Assembly: GCF_000424585.1 (NCBI RefSeq)
Contig: NZ_AUKE01000023.1
Coordinates: forward strand, 1 to 48,897
Source of the DNA: Butyrivibrio sp. MC2013
GTDB lineage: Bacteria > Bacillota > Clostridia > Lachnospirales > Lachnospiraceae
Direction of reading: 5' to 3'
Length of the DNA: 48,897 nt
The stretch's first letter is position 1, and each line of letters begins with the position of its first letter. A model generated the notes under the pieces. It was not told the origin of the DNA and did not search any database. It saw nothing but the letters and a program-made list of their open reading frames with translations. Positions 16,411-23,358 of the stretch are shown here, one piece after another. Both the position numbers and the translations under genes were made by a program.

Positions 16411-16988
16411 TGTTAGATTTCAATATAGAAGAATCGTTATCAAAACTGGAATCTCCGCTAAGAGAAAAGGTGTCTGCCGTTGAGGGAATTGGGACGATAG
16501 AGGATCTTGATGCTCCGATTGCGAAGCGTATTCAGGTTAATGAGAAAAGCGGTAAGTTTTCGGAGAATCCAACTATAGAAGGTGTTTCGTCCTGGATAAA
16601 GGAAATCAATCCCAATTATGATCCCTTTGATATAGAGTCTCCATATAATGTGAACTGCGGAGCGTGTGCATTTGTAGTATATCAGAGGCTTAATGGAAAT
16701 GATGCAACTTGCGCATCTGCGAACAATATTCCGTTTGATGCAGACATGGAAGAGCTTCTTGACAGAAAGATAGTCTCCATGAGTCCGGATGAAATAGAGA
16801 AAAGATTGCTGGATGGCGGGGATGGTGCACATGCTGTTATTGGCGTGGATAGATCCAACGGACCCGGACATTGGTTTAATGCAGCGTGTATTGATGGTAA
16901 GGTAGTGGCTATTGATGGACAGTCGGGAGAGGTGTTGGACTGGCCGCCGGATTACGGGGATGTTGTGAATTGGGAAATGAGTGTATAA
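16410..16988 (+). CDS. Papain-fold (Tox-PL) toxin
   Basis: A 192-residue protein whose residues about 65-185 match the Tox-PL papain-like toxin domain. Candidate triad: Cys83 in VNCGACAF, His154 in GPGHWFNA and Asp169 in VAIDGQSG. Such domains act as deamidases or proteases on host proteins. Residues 1-45 (MLDFNIEESLSKLES... DLDAPIAKRIQV) form a leader shared with the nuclease toxin at 17261 and are probably a targeting signal rather than part of the enzyme. The GTG start at 16410 overlaps the ATPase stop by one base, with AAAGGGG 7 bases upstream, so toxin and motor are coupled. The small gene behind it is the likely immunity gene. Confidence 0.8.
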   Translation: MLDFNIEESLSKLESPLREKVSAVEGIGTIEDLDAPIAKRIQVNEKSGKFSENPTIEGVSSWIKEINPNYDPFDIESPYNVNCGACAFVVYQRLNGNDATCASANNIPFDADMEELLDRKIVSMSPDEIEKRLLDGGDGAHAVIGVDRSNGPGHWFNAACIDGKVVAIDGQSGEVLDWPPDYGDVVNWEMSV

Positions 16989-16999
16989 GGAGCATGGCA

Positions 17000-17227
17000 A
17001 TGAATAAGAAAATCATAACAACTGCCATTGAGGTGATGAAGATTCCGATTGAGGTGGCAGAAGAACACTTTAAGGAGCTGCCAGAACATAATGCATATTA
17101 TTTTTGGAATCCGGTAAAAGGTGGTATTGCTGTTATAGTTGGTAAGAATGGAGAAAAACTTGCTGCTTCTTCGGGCATAAGTTTTGAAAAACATTTACAG
17201 GCATTTATCGACGGAAAAAGGAATTAA
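17000..17227 (+). CDS. Putative immunity protein for the Tox-PL toxin
   Basis: A 75-residue small soluble protein directly behind the papain-fold toxin. It contains a helical start (TTAIEVMKIPIEVAEEHF) and a central strand-rich part (AYYFWNPVKGGIAVIVGKNG). ATG 17000 is chosen because AAGGAG ends 7 bases upstream; the Met at 16994 is too close. I do not recognise a named immunity family. The role is inferred from position: a toxin gene is followed at once by a small gene, as in polymorphic toxin loci, and the same order repeats with the next pair. Confidence 0.55.
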   Translation: MNKKIITTAIEVMKIPIEVAEEHFKELPEHNAYYFWNPVKGGIAVIVGKNGEKLAASSGISFEKHLQAFIDGKRN

Positions 17228-17260
17228 AGCCGTCAAAAATATAAACAGGAGGTAAGATGG

Positions 17261-18160
17261 ATGTTCAATTTTAATGTTGCAGAAGTATTCTCCAACATGG
17301 AAAGCCGTTTACTTGAAAAGGCTCGAAGCATGGAGAAAACAGTGGATCCCAAAGATCTTGATAAACCGATTGCCCAAAATGTAGATGTTTCAAATGAAGG
17401 TCAGGATAATGCTGATAGCAGTGATCTTCCTAAAAATCTTGAGCCTCGAACAGTTTATGAGATTGATGGTAATTACTATGAAACAGACGATAATGGAAAT
17501 ATATATAAGACAAATGGTGAACTGAACCCAGACACGGAATATACTGTGAATGGAATCACATATAAAACAGATTCCCATGGGAGGATTATTTCTTGGGAAG
17601 GCGAACCGGGATACAATCCAGAAGCAGAGCGGGACGGAGAAGCTCAGACTGAAGCCGGAGGAGAAGATAGACAGGAAGGCGATGATGGCGGACATCTAGT
17701 AGCCAGAGTGCTCGATGGATCCTCTGGAAATGAAAATATAGTGCCCATGAGAGATACTGTTAATCGTGGAGACTACAAAAAGTCTGAAAATGAAATAGCT
17801 AAAGCAAAGCAGGAAGGCAAAGACGTTCAGGATAGTGGCTATATAATATATGAGGGGGATTCTTCCAGACCATCCAAGATAGAGAGAACATACACTATAG
17901 ATGGTGAAAAGCGTGAACTTAAGGTTGATAATGTAGAGGGCTCCCAGGATTTGCTTGAGGATGTCAAAGGTGATATTTCTGATGAAGATTACGAGAATCT
18001 GGAGGAAAGAATAAAGGATATGGAGGAGGATGGCTCCGAAGTGTCAGTAACCTCTGTTTACAAGAAATATGATGCTGAGGGAAATCTCGAATCCGTTACT
18101 GTTGGTATTAGGGATGAGTCAAATGGAACCAAGACATATATCAAGTATGATGCAAAATAA
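17261..18160 (+). CDS. DNA/RNA nonspecific endonuclease toxin
   Basis: A 299-residue toxin. Residues 1-43 repeat the leader of the papain-fold toxin (MFNFNVAEVFSNMESRLLEK... DLDKPIAQNVDV). Residues about 60-115 are a Tyr/Asp/Gly-rich strand-forming linker. Residues about 135-230 match the Endonuclea_NS_2 type: DDGGHLVAR with catalytic His145, then NIVPMRDTVNRGDYKKSEN with the metal-binding Asn/Arg and Glu. The remaining tail is acidic. AGGAGGT lies 8 bases before ATG 17261. It would degrade nucleic acid in a target cell. The gene behind it is the likely immunity gene. Confidence 0.78.
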   Translation: MFNFNVAEVFSNMESRLLEKARSMEKTVDPKDLDKPIAQNVDVSNEGQDNADSSDLPKNLEPRTVYEIDGNYYETDDNGNIYKTNGELNPDTEYTVNGITYKTDSHGRIISWEGEPGYNPEAERDGEAQTEAGGEDRQEGDDGGHLVARVLDGSSGNENIVPMRDTVNRGDYKKSENEIAKAKQEGKDVQDSGYIIYEGDSSRPSKIERTYTIDGEKRELKVDNVEGSQDLLEDVKGDISDEDYENLEERIKDMEEDGSEVSVTSVYKKYDAEGNLESVTVGIRDESNGTKTYIKYDAK

Positions 18161-18172
18161 AGGAGAGAAGAA

Positions 18173-18517
18173 ATGAAGAAAGTAATTGAAAAAATAAATG
18201 AATTTGAGAAGAATGGTATTAAAGATGTTCAATTGATTGCACTTGTTTCAGAAACGAGTGCAGAGGTAGTATTCTATGGCATTATAGATGGAGTAAGGTA
18301 TCAATCAAACAATATGGTTGAAGAAGGAAAGATTGAATCAGATGTTATTGATGGATTCTATAATGAAATAGTTGAGCTGGTTCGCGGAGACAAAAAGTTT
18401 GATTCAGAAAAAATGAATATAATCAAAGCTGACTCCAACAGATGTAAGGTTGAATATGATGAAAAGAGATGCAAGACATACAAGATAATTAAAGAGTGGG
18501 AAGACAAACTGGAATAA
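18173..18517 (+). CDS. Putative immunity protein for the nuclease toxin
   Basis: A 114-residue, mostly acidic protein 12 bases after the nuclease toxin, with AAGGAGAG before ATG 18173. It has strands (VQLIALVSETSAEVVFYGII) followed by helices. This pattern resembles YezG/DUF600-type immunity proteins, which pair with nuclease toxins, but I cannot confirm the family. It is the last gene of the block. The role is inferred mainly from position. Confidence 0.5.
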   Translation: MKKVIEKINEFEKNGIKDVQLIALVSETSAEVVFYGIIDGVRYQSNNMVEEGKIESDVIDGFYNEIVELVRGDKKFDSEKMNIIKADSNRCKVEYDEKRCKTYKIIKEWEDKLE

Positions 18518-18528
18518 TCATATATCGG

Positions 18529-18551
18529 CTTTAGGACCGACGGTCCTAAAG
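18529..18551. repeat. 23-bp perfect palindrome at block end
   Basis: CTTTAGGACCG, one base, CGGTCCTAAAG: an 11-bp perfect inverted repeat. No T-run follows, so it is not a typical terminator. It lies between the last immunity gene and the mobilizable element, and could be an operator or recombination site. Confidence 0.5.
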
Positions 18552-18672
18552 TTGATATAGAATACTCCCCATACGGGTATTATTCATATACAACCTCTTA
18601 ATTTTCAAGAGGGGAGGCATCCACTACAATGAAAGCATAATTACATTTCCGCAGAAAGGAGGTGTAGAGGGC

Positions 18673-19020
18673 ATGAATGTAGTGGATGTTCACAAACGGA
18701 TCAACGAATTGGCTGAGGAACGCGGCTTGAGTCCTTATGAGCTGGCTAAGCGTGCTGGTATGGCGCAGAGTAGCTTGTATAATATGTTTGAGCGCGGAAC
18801 TATGCCAAAAATCGAAACGCTGGATCGTCTTTGCAAGGGAATGGGCATAGACATGAGCGATTTCTTTGTGGTCTGGTCGAAGCCGCGAGCGGGAGGATAT
18901 CTAACTGAAAAAGATGTCGAACTGGTCGAGGTAAATCACAACCTGAGCGAACGAAACCAGGATCACCTGCTTATATATGCTCAAGGCTTGAAAACAGCAC
19001 AGAACAAGGAAGAAAAGTAA
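18673..19020 (+). CDS. XRE-family transcriptional regulator
   Basis: A 115-residue Cro/C1-type regulator. The HTH occupies about residues 8-60 (LSPYELAKRAGMAQSSLYNMFERGTMPKIETLDRLCKGMG). The C-terminal half is a short dimerisation tail. AAAGGAGGTG precedes ATG 18673. It lies at the start of the mobilizable-element genes and is closed by a terminator, opposite to the relaxase gene. It probably controls element maintenance or transfer, though the palindrome at 18529 and the GTPase/toxin block upstream are other possible targets. Confidence 0.85.
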   Translation: MNVVDVHKRINELAEERGLSPYELAKRAGMAQSSLYNMFERGTMPKIETLDRLCKGMGIDMSDFFVVWSKPRAGGYLTEKDVELVEVNHNLSERNQDHLLIYAQGLKTAQNKEEK

Positions 19021-19059
19021 TCCGATGCCCCCCAAAAGAGAAGGCACCGGATCTTTTTT
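19021..19059 (+). terminator. Terminator of the XRE gene
   Basis: TCCGATGCC (19021-19029) pairs with GGCACCGGA (19043-19051), with one A-C mismatch, and is followed by TCTTTTTT. It lies right at the XRE stop and faces the convergent relaxase gene. Confidence 0.85.
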
Positions 19060-19061
19060 CA

Positions 19062-20438
19062 CTAACGAATGATTTTCTTGTCCCGGTCGATATCCTGAGA
19101 GGGTTCCTGACCTATGAAAGTCAGTAGTGCATCTCTTGATTGCTTTAGCTTTTCGCATTCACGTTCTGCTTTCTTGTAAGCATCGCTGGTCGCCATACGG
19201 TCAGCACATAATTTTTCATATCGAGACTCTATGTCCTGCAGGTTTATCGTCTCCGGATTGATGCCTGCACTTTCTAATATATCCCGTGCTCCCCAGGCAA
19301 GATGAAGATCATAGTTGTGAGTCTGATAATAGCGTTCAGGATCCTTGGATTTTTTGTAATTCCGGTCATATTTTTTCTTCTCAGAATACTGGCGTGCATA
19401 TCGGAGGATCTCGGCGGCAGATTTAATATCTTTATCCAATGCAATGGTAGCCTTCTTGCCGGTCTTAGCCTGCTGATGCAGAGCTTCGATTCGTTCATCC
19501 ACCTCTTCCAGAGATTTGAAGCCCATTTCGGCGAGTTTGGATTGTATTTGTGCAGCTCTTTTAAGATTCTCTTTTTCAGCCCAACGCATGAGCCCCGGAC
19601 TTTCAGAAAATCTCTCCTGTGAAGTGTCGATAAGAGACTGAGGTCTGGTGGTCAGTTTTTTCATTCTTTCTGCCCGGATCCGTGCCTTTTCTTCAATACG
19701 TTCTTTGATCCTTTCCTTGGTGTATTCCGGTCCGAGTGATTTCTCCCTTCCGCGGATCCATTTAACCTGTCCGGGAGCCAGGAAACCGATATATTTATGA
19801 GCCTCCGGGCTGATTTCAGAATCCTTGATCTGGTAGCCTTTTGCCTGCATGAGAGACAGAAATTCCTCATAGCTATGGGCAAGCTTTATGGTCTCATTGA
19901 TGTCGCTCTTTAGCTTTGATTTCCAGGAGGTTCCGCTCTTATCAGACAGCCATTCTTTATACTTCTTTGCTTTGTGCTGATCCTCACGTATGACGGACAG
20001 ATTGTGTGCTTCACACAGTTCGTCATTTAAGTGCCGGATATCCCAATAGGTGCGCTTGCAGTCGTGGTACTTTTTATAGTAGATATTATCGGCAGCACAG
20101 AACAGGATATGGTTATGAATATGGCCTTTATCTGTATGTGTAGCAACGATGTAGGAATACCGGCCTTTCAGAAGCTGGTCGGCAAGTTCTTCCCCGATTT
20201 TATTAGCCTCCTTTGCACTTACTTCCCCAGGGGCAAATGATTGTATCAGATGGAAGGCCTTATTCGGATCCGAACTGTCAGTATGGGACAGCGTAAACTT
20301 GAAATCATTTGCTGCCGTTTCGGGTGTTGTGCCGAAGGAGGAAATGAGCAGGCTGCTGTCCGTTTTTTTCTCATTGCAGATATAGTTTACTGCTCCAGAT
20401 ACGGTTGCTTTGATAGCATGGATTCTTGTAATTGCCAT
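19062..20438 (-). CDS. mobA: MobP-type relaxase
   Basis: A 458-residue relaxase that nicks DNA at oriT and stays bound to the 5' end during mobilization. The three-histidine motif HTDKGHIHNH is at residues 101-110, and a Tyr-19-region tyrosine (AVNYI) is a candidate catalytic residue. After about residue 180 the protein is helical and Lys/Glu-rich. The start at 20438 lies inside the end of the upstream mobC gene, which it overlaps by 52 bases. No coupling protein or mating-pore gene is present in the window, so the element is mobilizable and needs a helper. Gene symbol is by function. Confidence 0.9.
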   Translation of the reverse strand: MAITRIHAIKATVSGAVNYICNEKKTDSSLLISSFGTTPETAANDFKFTLSHTDSSDPNKAFHLIQSFAPGEVSAKEANKIGEELADQLLKGRYSYIVATHTDKGHIHNHILFCAADNIYYKKYHDCKRTYWDIRHLNDELCEAHNLSVIREDQHKAKKYKEWLSDKSGTSWKSKLKSDINETIKLAHSYEEFLSLMQAKGYQIKDSEISPEAHKYIGFLAPGQVKWIRGREKSLGPEYTKERIKERIEEKARIRAERMKKLTTRPQSLIDTSQERFSESPGLMRWAEKENLKRAAQIQSKLAEMGFKSLEEVDERIEALHQQAKTGKKATIALDKDIKSAAEILRYARQYSEKKKYDRNYKKSKDPERYYQTHNYDLHLAWGARDILESAGINPETINLQDIESRYEKLCADRMATSDAYKKAERECEKLKQSRDALLTFIGQEPSQDIDRDKKIIR

Positions 20439-20728
20439 AGCTTTTTCATCTCCTTTTTGATCTCGTCGATGTCGGTCTGATATATGCTTCTTGTTTCGTT
20501 GATCCGGTGAGCAATCTGGTTGATATTTGTACCGATTTTGCCAAGGCCGACATTGTAATCACGCAGATAGGAATAGTCCACATCATAAACAATGCCCTCG
20601 ATGATAAGCTGCCTGATATATGCGGCCCGGCTCCGCATACCGGAAAGCTTATATTTTGCATCGAGGATGCGTTTTTCGTCGTCGCTCAAATATATAAGAA
20701 AAGCATGTTTTCTTGTTCTGTTTTTCAT
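20387..20728 (-). CDS. mobC: MobC relaxosome accessory protein
   Basis: A 113-residue protein that assists the relaxase at oriT. An N-terminal ribbon-helix-helix-like part (FLIYLSDDEKRILDAKYKLSGM... AYIRQLIIEG) is followed by the family signature GLGKIGTNINQIAHRINE. Start 20728 is chosen because AAAGGATGG lies upstream at good spacing; a Met at 20740 is too close to it. The longer frame would run into the palindromic region. It overlaps mobA by 52 bases. Confidence 0.88.
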   Translation of the reverse strand: MKNRTRKHAFLIYLSDDEKRILDAKYKLSGMRSRAAYIRQLIIEGIVYDVDYSYLRDYNVGLGKIGTNINQIAHRINETRSIYQTDIDEIKKEMKKLWQLQESMLSKQPYLEQ

Positions 20729-20744
20729 TGTAATATCCATCCTT

Positions 20745-21056
20745 TCGTGAATGCCGCCATAGGGCGGTCGCATATGAACATATTGCCGTTTCCGGCACCG
20801 GTTTAAGCGCTCCGTATCAGGAGCAAGACTAAGGGGCTTGGGGATATCCCCAACAAGCAAAAGCGAGGCTATTTTTCCGGGCAGGAAAATGGCCTGCTTT
20901 TTTGCCTGTGTATATACACAGGCAGTGCTTGCGATAAAGGCACAGTCCCCAGAGGGGAATGTGCGAGTTCTGACCGCCATAGGGCGGTCTGCTTAGAACT
21001 CATAACGCCGTATCCGGCGTATTGTCTTTTGCCTTTGATCCATGAGGCAGAAAAAT
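20745..21056. other. Palindrome-rich candidate oriT region
   Basis: No gene is seen here. The stretch holds many inverted repeats: CCGCCATAGGGCGG near 20754 and again near 20982, a 16-bp palindrome at 20838-20853 (TTGGGGATATCCCCAA), a GCAGG/CCTGC hairpin with six Ts at 20881-20903, and a 20-bp palindrome at 20904-20923. Such clustering immediately upstream of mobC and mobA is typical of an origin of transfer. The nick site cannot be assigned by eye. Confidence 0.5.
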
Positions 21057-21098
21057 AAAAAAACTGCCATAGACCCATAAGCGGGCTACAACAGTTTT
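21057..21098 (-). terminator. Terminator upstream of the mob genes
   Basis: Read leftward, AAAACTG...CAGTTTTTTT with a further inner pairing forms a hairpin and T-run. It would shield the mob promoter region from leftward transcription. Confidence 0.55.
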
Positions 21099-21220
21099 GG
21101 TGCATCGATCTTTGATTGTGTTTTATCCGCCATCATTGTAACAGAGAACCGTCGATAAAACAAGGGGAAATGCACGAATGAGTCGGGATTATCGGACAGC
21201 AACTCTGATAGACTTCTACT

Positions 21221-21328
21221 ATGGAGGGGTACGCCTTCCATAAGCAAGGAAGCTGGTGGGAGGTGAAGTCCGATGGGCCGTACCATAGGTATAACTGCAT
21301 ATATGATCCTGAAAAGCGTCTGATCTGA
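21221..21328 (+). CDS. Small protein, 35 residues
   Basis: A short frame with protein-like composition (MEGYAFHKQGSWWEVKSDGP, then YHRYNCIYDPEKRLI). It has no obvious ribosome site and opens soon after a stop at 21209, so it may be the 3' remnant of a longer gene or a small protein of the mobile element. Its stop codon lies inside the following terminator hairpin, which supports a real transcript. Confidence 0.45.
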   Translation: MEGYAFHKQGSWWEVKSDGPYHRYNCIYDPEKRLI

Positions 21329-21352
21329 AAGTGGTCGGGCGCTTGTTTTTTA
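21314..21352 (+). terminator. Intrinsic terminator
   Basis: AAGCG (21314-21318) pairs with CGCTT (21340-21344), with six further pairs including G-U inside, followed by GTTTTTT. It ends the transcript of the 35-residue frame. Confidence 0.75.
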
Positions 21353-21497
21353 TCTATTCCCCATACGGGGAGTAGATTGCAGCACGGAAAAGATTTTTTG
21401 AGAAATTTTCAAAAAACAGAGTATGCCTTGCTGCTTTTTACAAAGATGCTCTATCGACAGGGAAACGAGATCGGTGTCTGGGGAAAGGCAGGCACGT

Positions 21498-21926
21498 ATG
21501 AAAAAGAAACGAAAGTCTGTTTCGGCAGAGAAGAAGTTGGAATCTCAGTTTGACCATTTCGCAAAGAATACCATCAAAAATGTGATCCTGAATGTGTTGC
21601 AGGAATATGTGAAGCATGAAGATCGGATTCATTTGGTCAATATTGATGATTATGAGGACTTGGCAGCACCGGAGGTTGCTCCGGATTTCGAGAAGGTTGC
21701 CGTGACCCTTGGGTCAACAAAAGTCTTATTTGAAAATGAACTTCTTGCTTCCGGGATTGCAAAATTGAAAAGAAAACATCGGCAGATCCTCGAATATGCG
21801 TATGTCTTCGATATGCCAGACCAAGCTATAGCAGATCTGATGAATCTGAAGAAGCAGAGTATTCGGAACTATAAGCACAAGGCATATGAGATTTTAAGAA
21901 AGTACATGGAGGATGCTGATGAGTAA
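21498..21926 (+). CDS. Sigma-70-like regulator of the mobile element
   Basis: A 142-residue protein of the type found on Tn916-like elements. A C-terminal sigma-region-4-like HTH is visible (LKRKHRQILEYAYVFDMPDQAIADLMNLKKQSIRNYKHKAYEIL). The N-terminal part is basic and helical. ATG 21498 follows a GGAAAGG sequence; an earlier Met at 21423 lacks one. It overlaps the next gene, forming a two-gene regulatory unit probably controlling excision or mobilization. Confidence 0.8.
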   Translation: MKKKRKSVSAEKKLESQFDHFAKNTIKNVILNVLQEYVKHEDRIHLVNIDDYEDLAAPEVAPDFEKVAVTLGSTKVLFENELLASGIAKLKRKHRQILEYAYVFDMPDQAIADLMNLKKQSIRNYKHKAYEILRKYMEDADE

Positions 21927-22173
21927 AAGGAGATATGAAGATTATGAAAATGTAAGCGCGGATGTAATCAGGAAAGCATATAAAGGGGACAATGAAGCTA
22001 TGAGCAGGATCATAGCTCATTATCAGAATTATGGTCGCAAGTGTTTCAGAACGATTGCATCCACAGTTTTCGATCTGGATGTCAGATACATTCCGATGGA
22101 TGATCTAATGCAGCTTGTATGGATCAAATTCGTAGGGGTGATTAGAGACAAGTTTGATGTTTCAAGGGAATAA
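21919..22173 (+). CDS. HTH_16-type conjugative-transposon regulator
   Basis: An 84-residue protein that matches the helix-turn-helix family of Tn916-type elements (IRKAYKGDNEAMSRIIAHYQNY near the N-terminus). Start 21919 overlaps the previous gene's stop, and GGAGG lies 6 bases upstream. It also contains a sigma-region-2-like stretch (MDDLMQLVWIKFV), so it and the preceding gene may act as a split sigma factor. Confidence 0.78.
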   Translation: MSKRRYEDYENVSADVIRKAYKGDNEAMSRIIAHYQNYGRKCFRTIASTVFDLDVRYIPMDDLMQLVWIKFVGVIRDKFDVSRE

Positions 22174-22766
22174 TTGACATCTGGATACCGATCCGGGTTT
22201 CTGTCGTTTGTCGGTCTCATAAAGTACATAATAATTGCAACGGTCTTGCAACAGTACCGGTGTGCACTTATGTGCTTTTAGGGCAGACAAAGCCCGATGT
22301 GTTTTATCCAAATCCGGTGGGATGCCGGGCCTGTACTTTGACAACTGAATAGCAATGCTTTGTATAACAGAGGGAGTACCGAGTCGTGAGCCGGATACGC
22401 CATGATCGCATTCGCTTATATATGATAGAAGCGGATTCATTTTGCGTGCGCGGGAGCGTCGAATATCCGGTCAAAATGGAGCTGGGGAGCTTCATGACTA
22501 TGACAGTGCTCTTTATAATGATACTTCCCGAACAGGAGATGGGGCTGAAGAAGCTGGTGGAACACCAATGCGGTATACCCGGTACCGGTACAAAGTATTT
22601 TTTTATAAAAGAATAAGAAATATCGTTCTGAGCAAAAAGAGATGTACTTTTGTGCGGGACTATCAGGTACATTTTAATATCTGTCGATCAATGTTTATCT
22701 TCGAACAGATAGATATTGATGGACAGATATTTATGTCTAAAAAACAGCGAGAGGAGCGTGGTAATT
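22174..22766 (+). other. Intergenic stretch of the mobile element, no confident gene
   Basis: About 590 bases between the HTH_16 and excisionase genes. Overlapping frames exist (22386-22616 and 22442-22810), but none has a ribosome site and recognisable domain. There is a TTGACA at about 22339, but the nearest TATAAC is 19 bases away, too far for a good promoter. GACA/TGTC at 22722-22737 has an 8-base gap and is not the regulon operator. Confidence 0.4.
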
Positions 22767-23051
22767 ATGGCGAGAAGGGCGTCGGAAGAAACAGCACGGA
22801 TCACCTTTGATGATGGTGTGACTATGATCGCACCTAAGTATCTGTGTCTTCAGGTTGTGGCAAGAGCACAACTTCCCGAGAGATACTATGTAGATATTAA
22901 GGAAGGAGCCAAGCTGTATTGCATGTGTGAAAACACCTTCCGTAAGCTTGTCAAAGCGGCGGGGATTGGTATAGATGCAGCCGGTAAGAAATTATACTCC
23001 GTCAAGGAGATCAATAAGTATCTTGAGTATTGCAAGGAGGATTGGAAATAG
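22767..23051 (+). CDS. xis: Excisionase, Tn916 Xis-like
   Basis: A 94-residue excisionase that directs the tyrosine integrase toward excision. The signature is YYVDIKEGAKLYCMCENTFR followed by VKAAGIGIDAAGKKLYSVKEINKYLEYC, a winged HTH. GAGGAG lies 10 bases before ATG 22767; a longer frame from 22716 has no support. It is followed by a separate promoter for a small DNA-binding protein, and then the integrase. Confidence 0.85.
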   Translation: MARRASEETARITFDDGVTMIAPKYLCLQVVARAQLPERYYVDIKEGAKLYCMCENTFRKLVKAAGIGIDAAGKKLYSVKEINKYLEYCKEDWK

Positions 23052-23087
23052 ACGGACTTGCCCTACTTTTTGGATCACAAAAAGTTG

Positions 23088-23116
23088 TTGACTTGTTGGA
23101 AGACAAAAAGTATAAT
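23088..23116 (+). promoter_or_regulatory. Sigma-A promoter before RHH and integrase genes
   Basis: TTGACT at 23088-23093, a 17-base spacer and TATAAT at 23111-23116. It drives the small RHH gene and probably the integrase. Confidence 0.85.
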
Positions 23117-23143
23117 ATGGTCAGGTTAAGGAGGTGCATCACT

Positions 23144-23314
23144 TTGGCTAAGATGGGACGACCAAAGGCTGAGAATCCGAAGGATTTTAAGGTATCAGCC
23201 CGTCTCACGGAAGAAGAGTACAAAAAGCTGAAGGAATGCGCAGCAAAAGATAACCTCACCATAACACAGGCGCTTAGGAACTGCATCATAAAGATGATAG
23301 ATTCCAAACACTAA
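23144..23314 (+). CDS. Ribbon-helix-helix protein
   Basis: A 56-residue CopG-like DNA-binding protein: strand FKVSARLT, then helices EEYKKLKECAAKDN and TITQALRNCIIKMI. TTG 23144 is the better start, 7 bases after AAGGAGGTG; ATG 23153 is the alternative and is further from the site. It lies 44 bases before the integrase and probably regulates integrase expression or element maintenance. Confidence 0.75.
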   Translation: MAKMGRPKAENPKDFKVSARLTEEEYKKLKECAAKDNLTITQALRNCIIKMIDSKH

Positions 23315-23358
23315 GTCTTGCTATTCCCTCTTCCTGACTGTCGGGAAAGGAAAGAAAA

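Noticed and set aside
22722..22737. GACA/TGTC inverted repeat as a fifth regulon operator
   Set aside because: The gap is 8 bases, not 5, and no -10 box lies at the fixed distance.
22442..22810. 122-codon frame before the excisionase
   Set aside because: No ribosome site or domain, overlaps the real excisionase start, and conflicts with another equally open frame.
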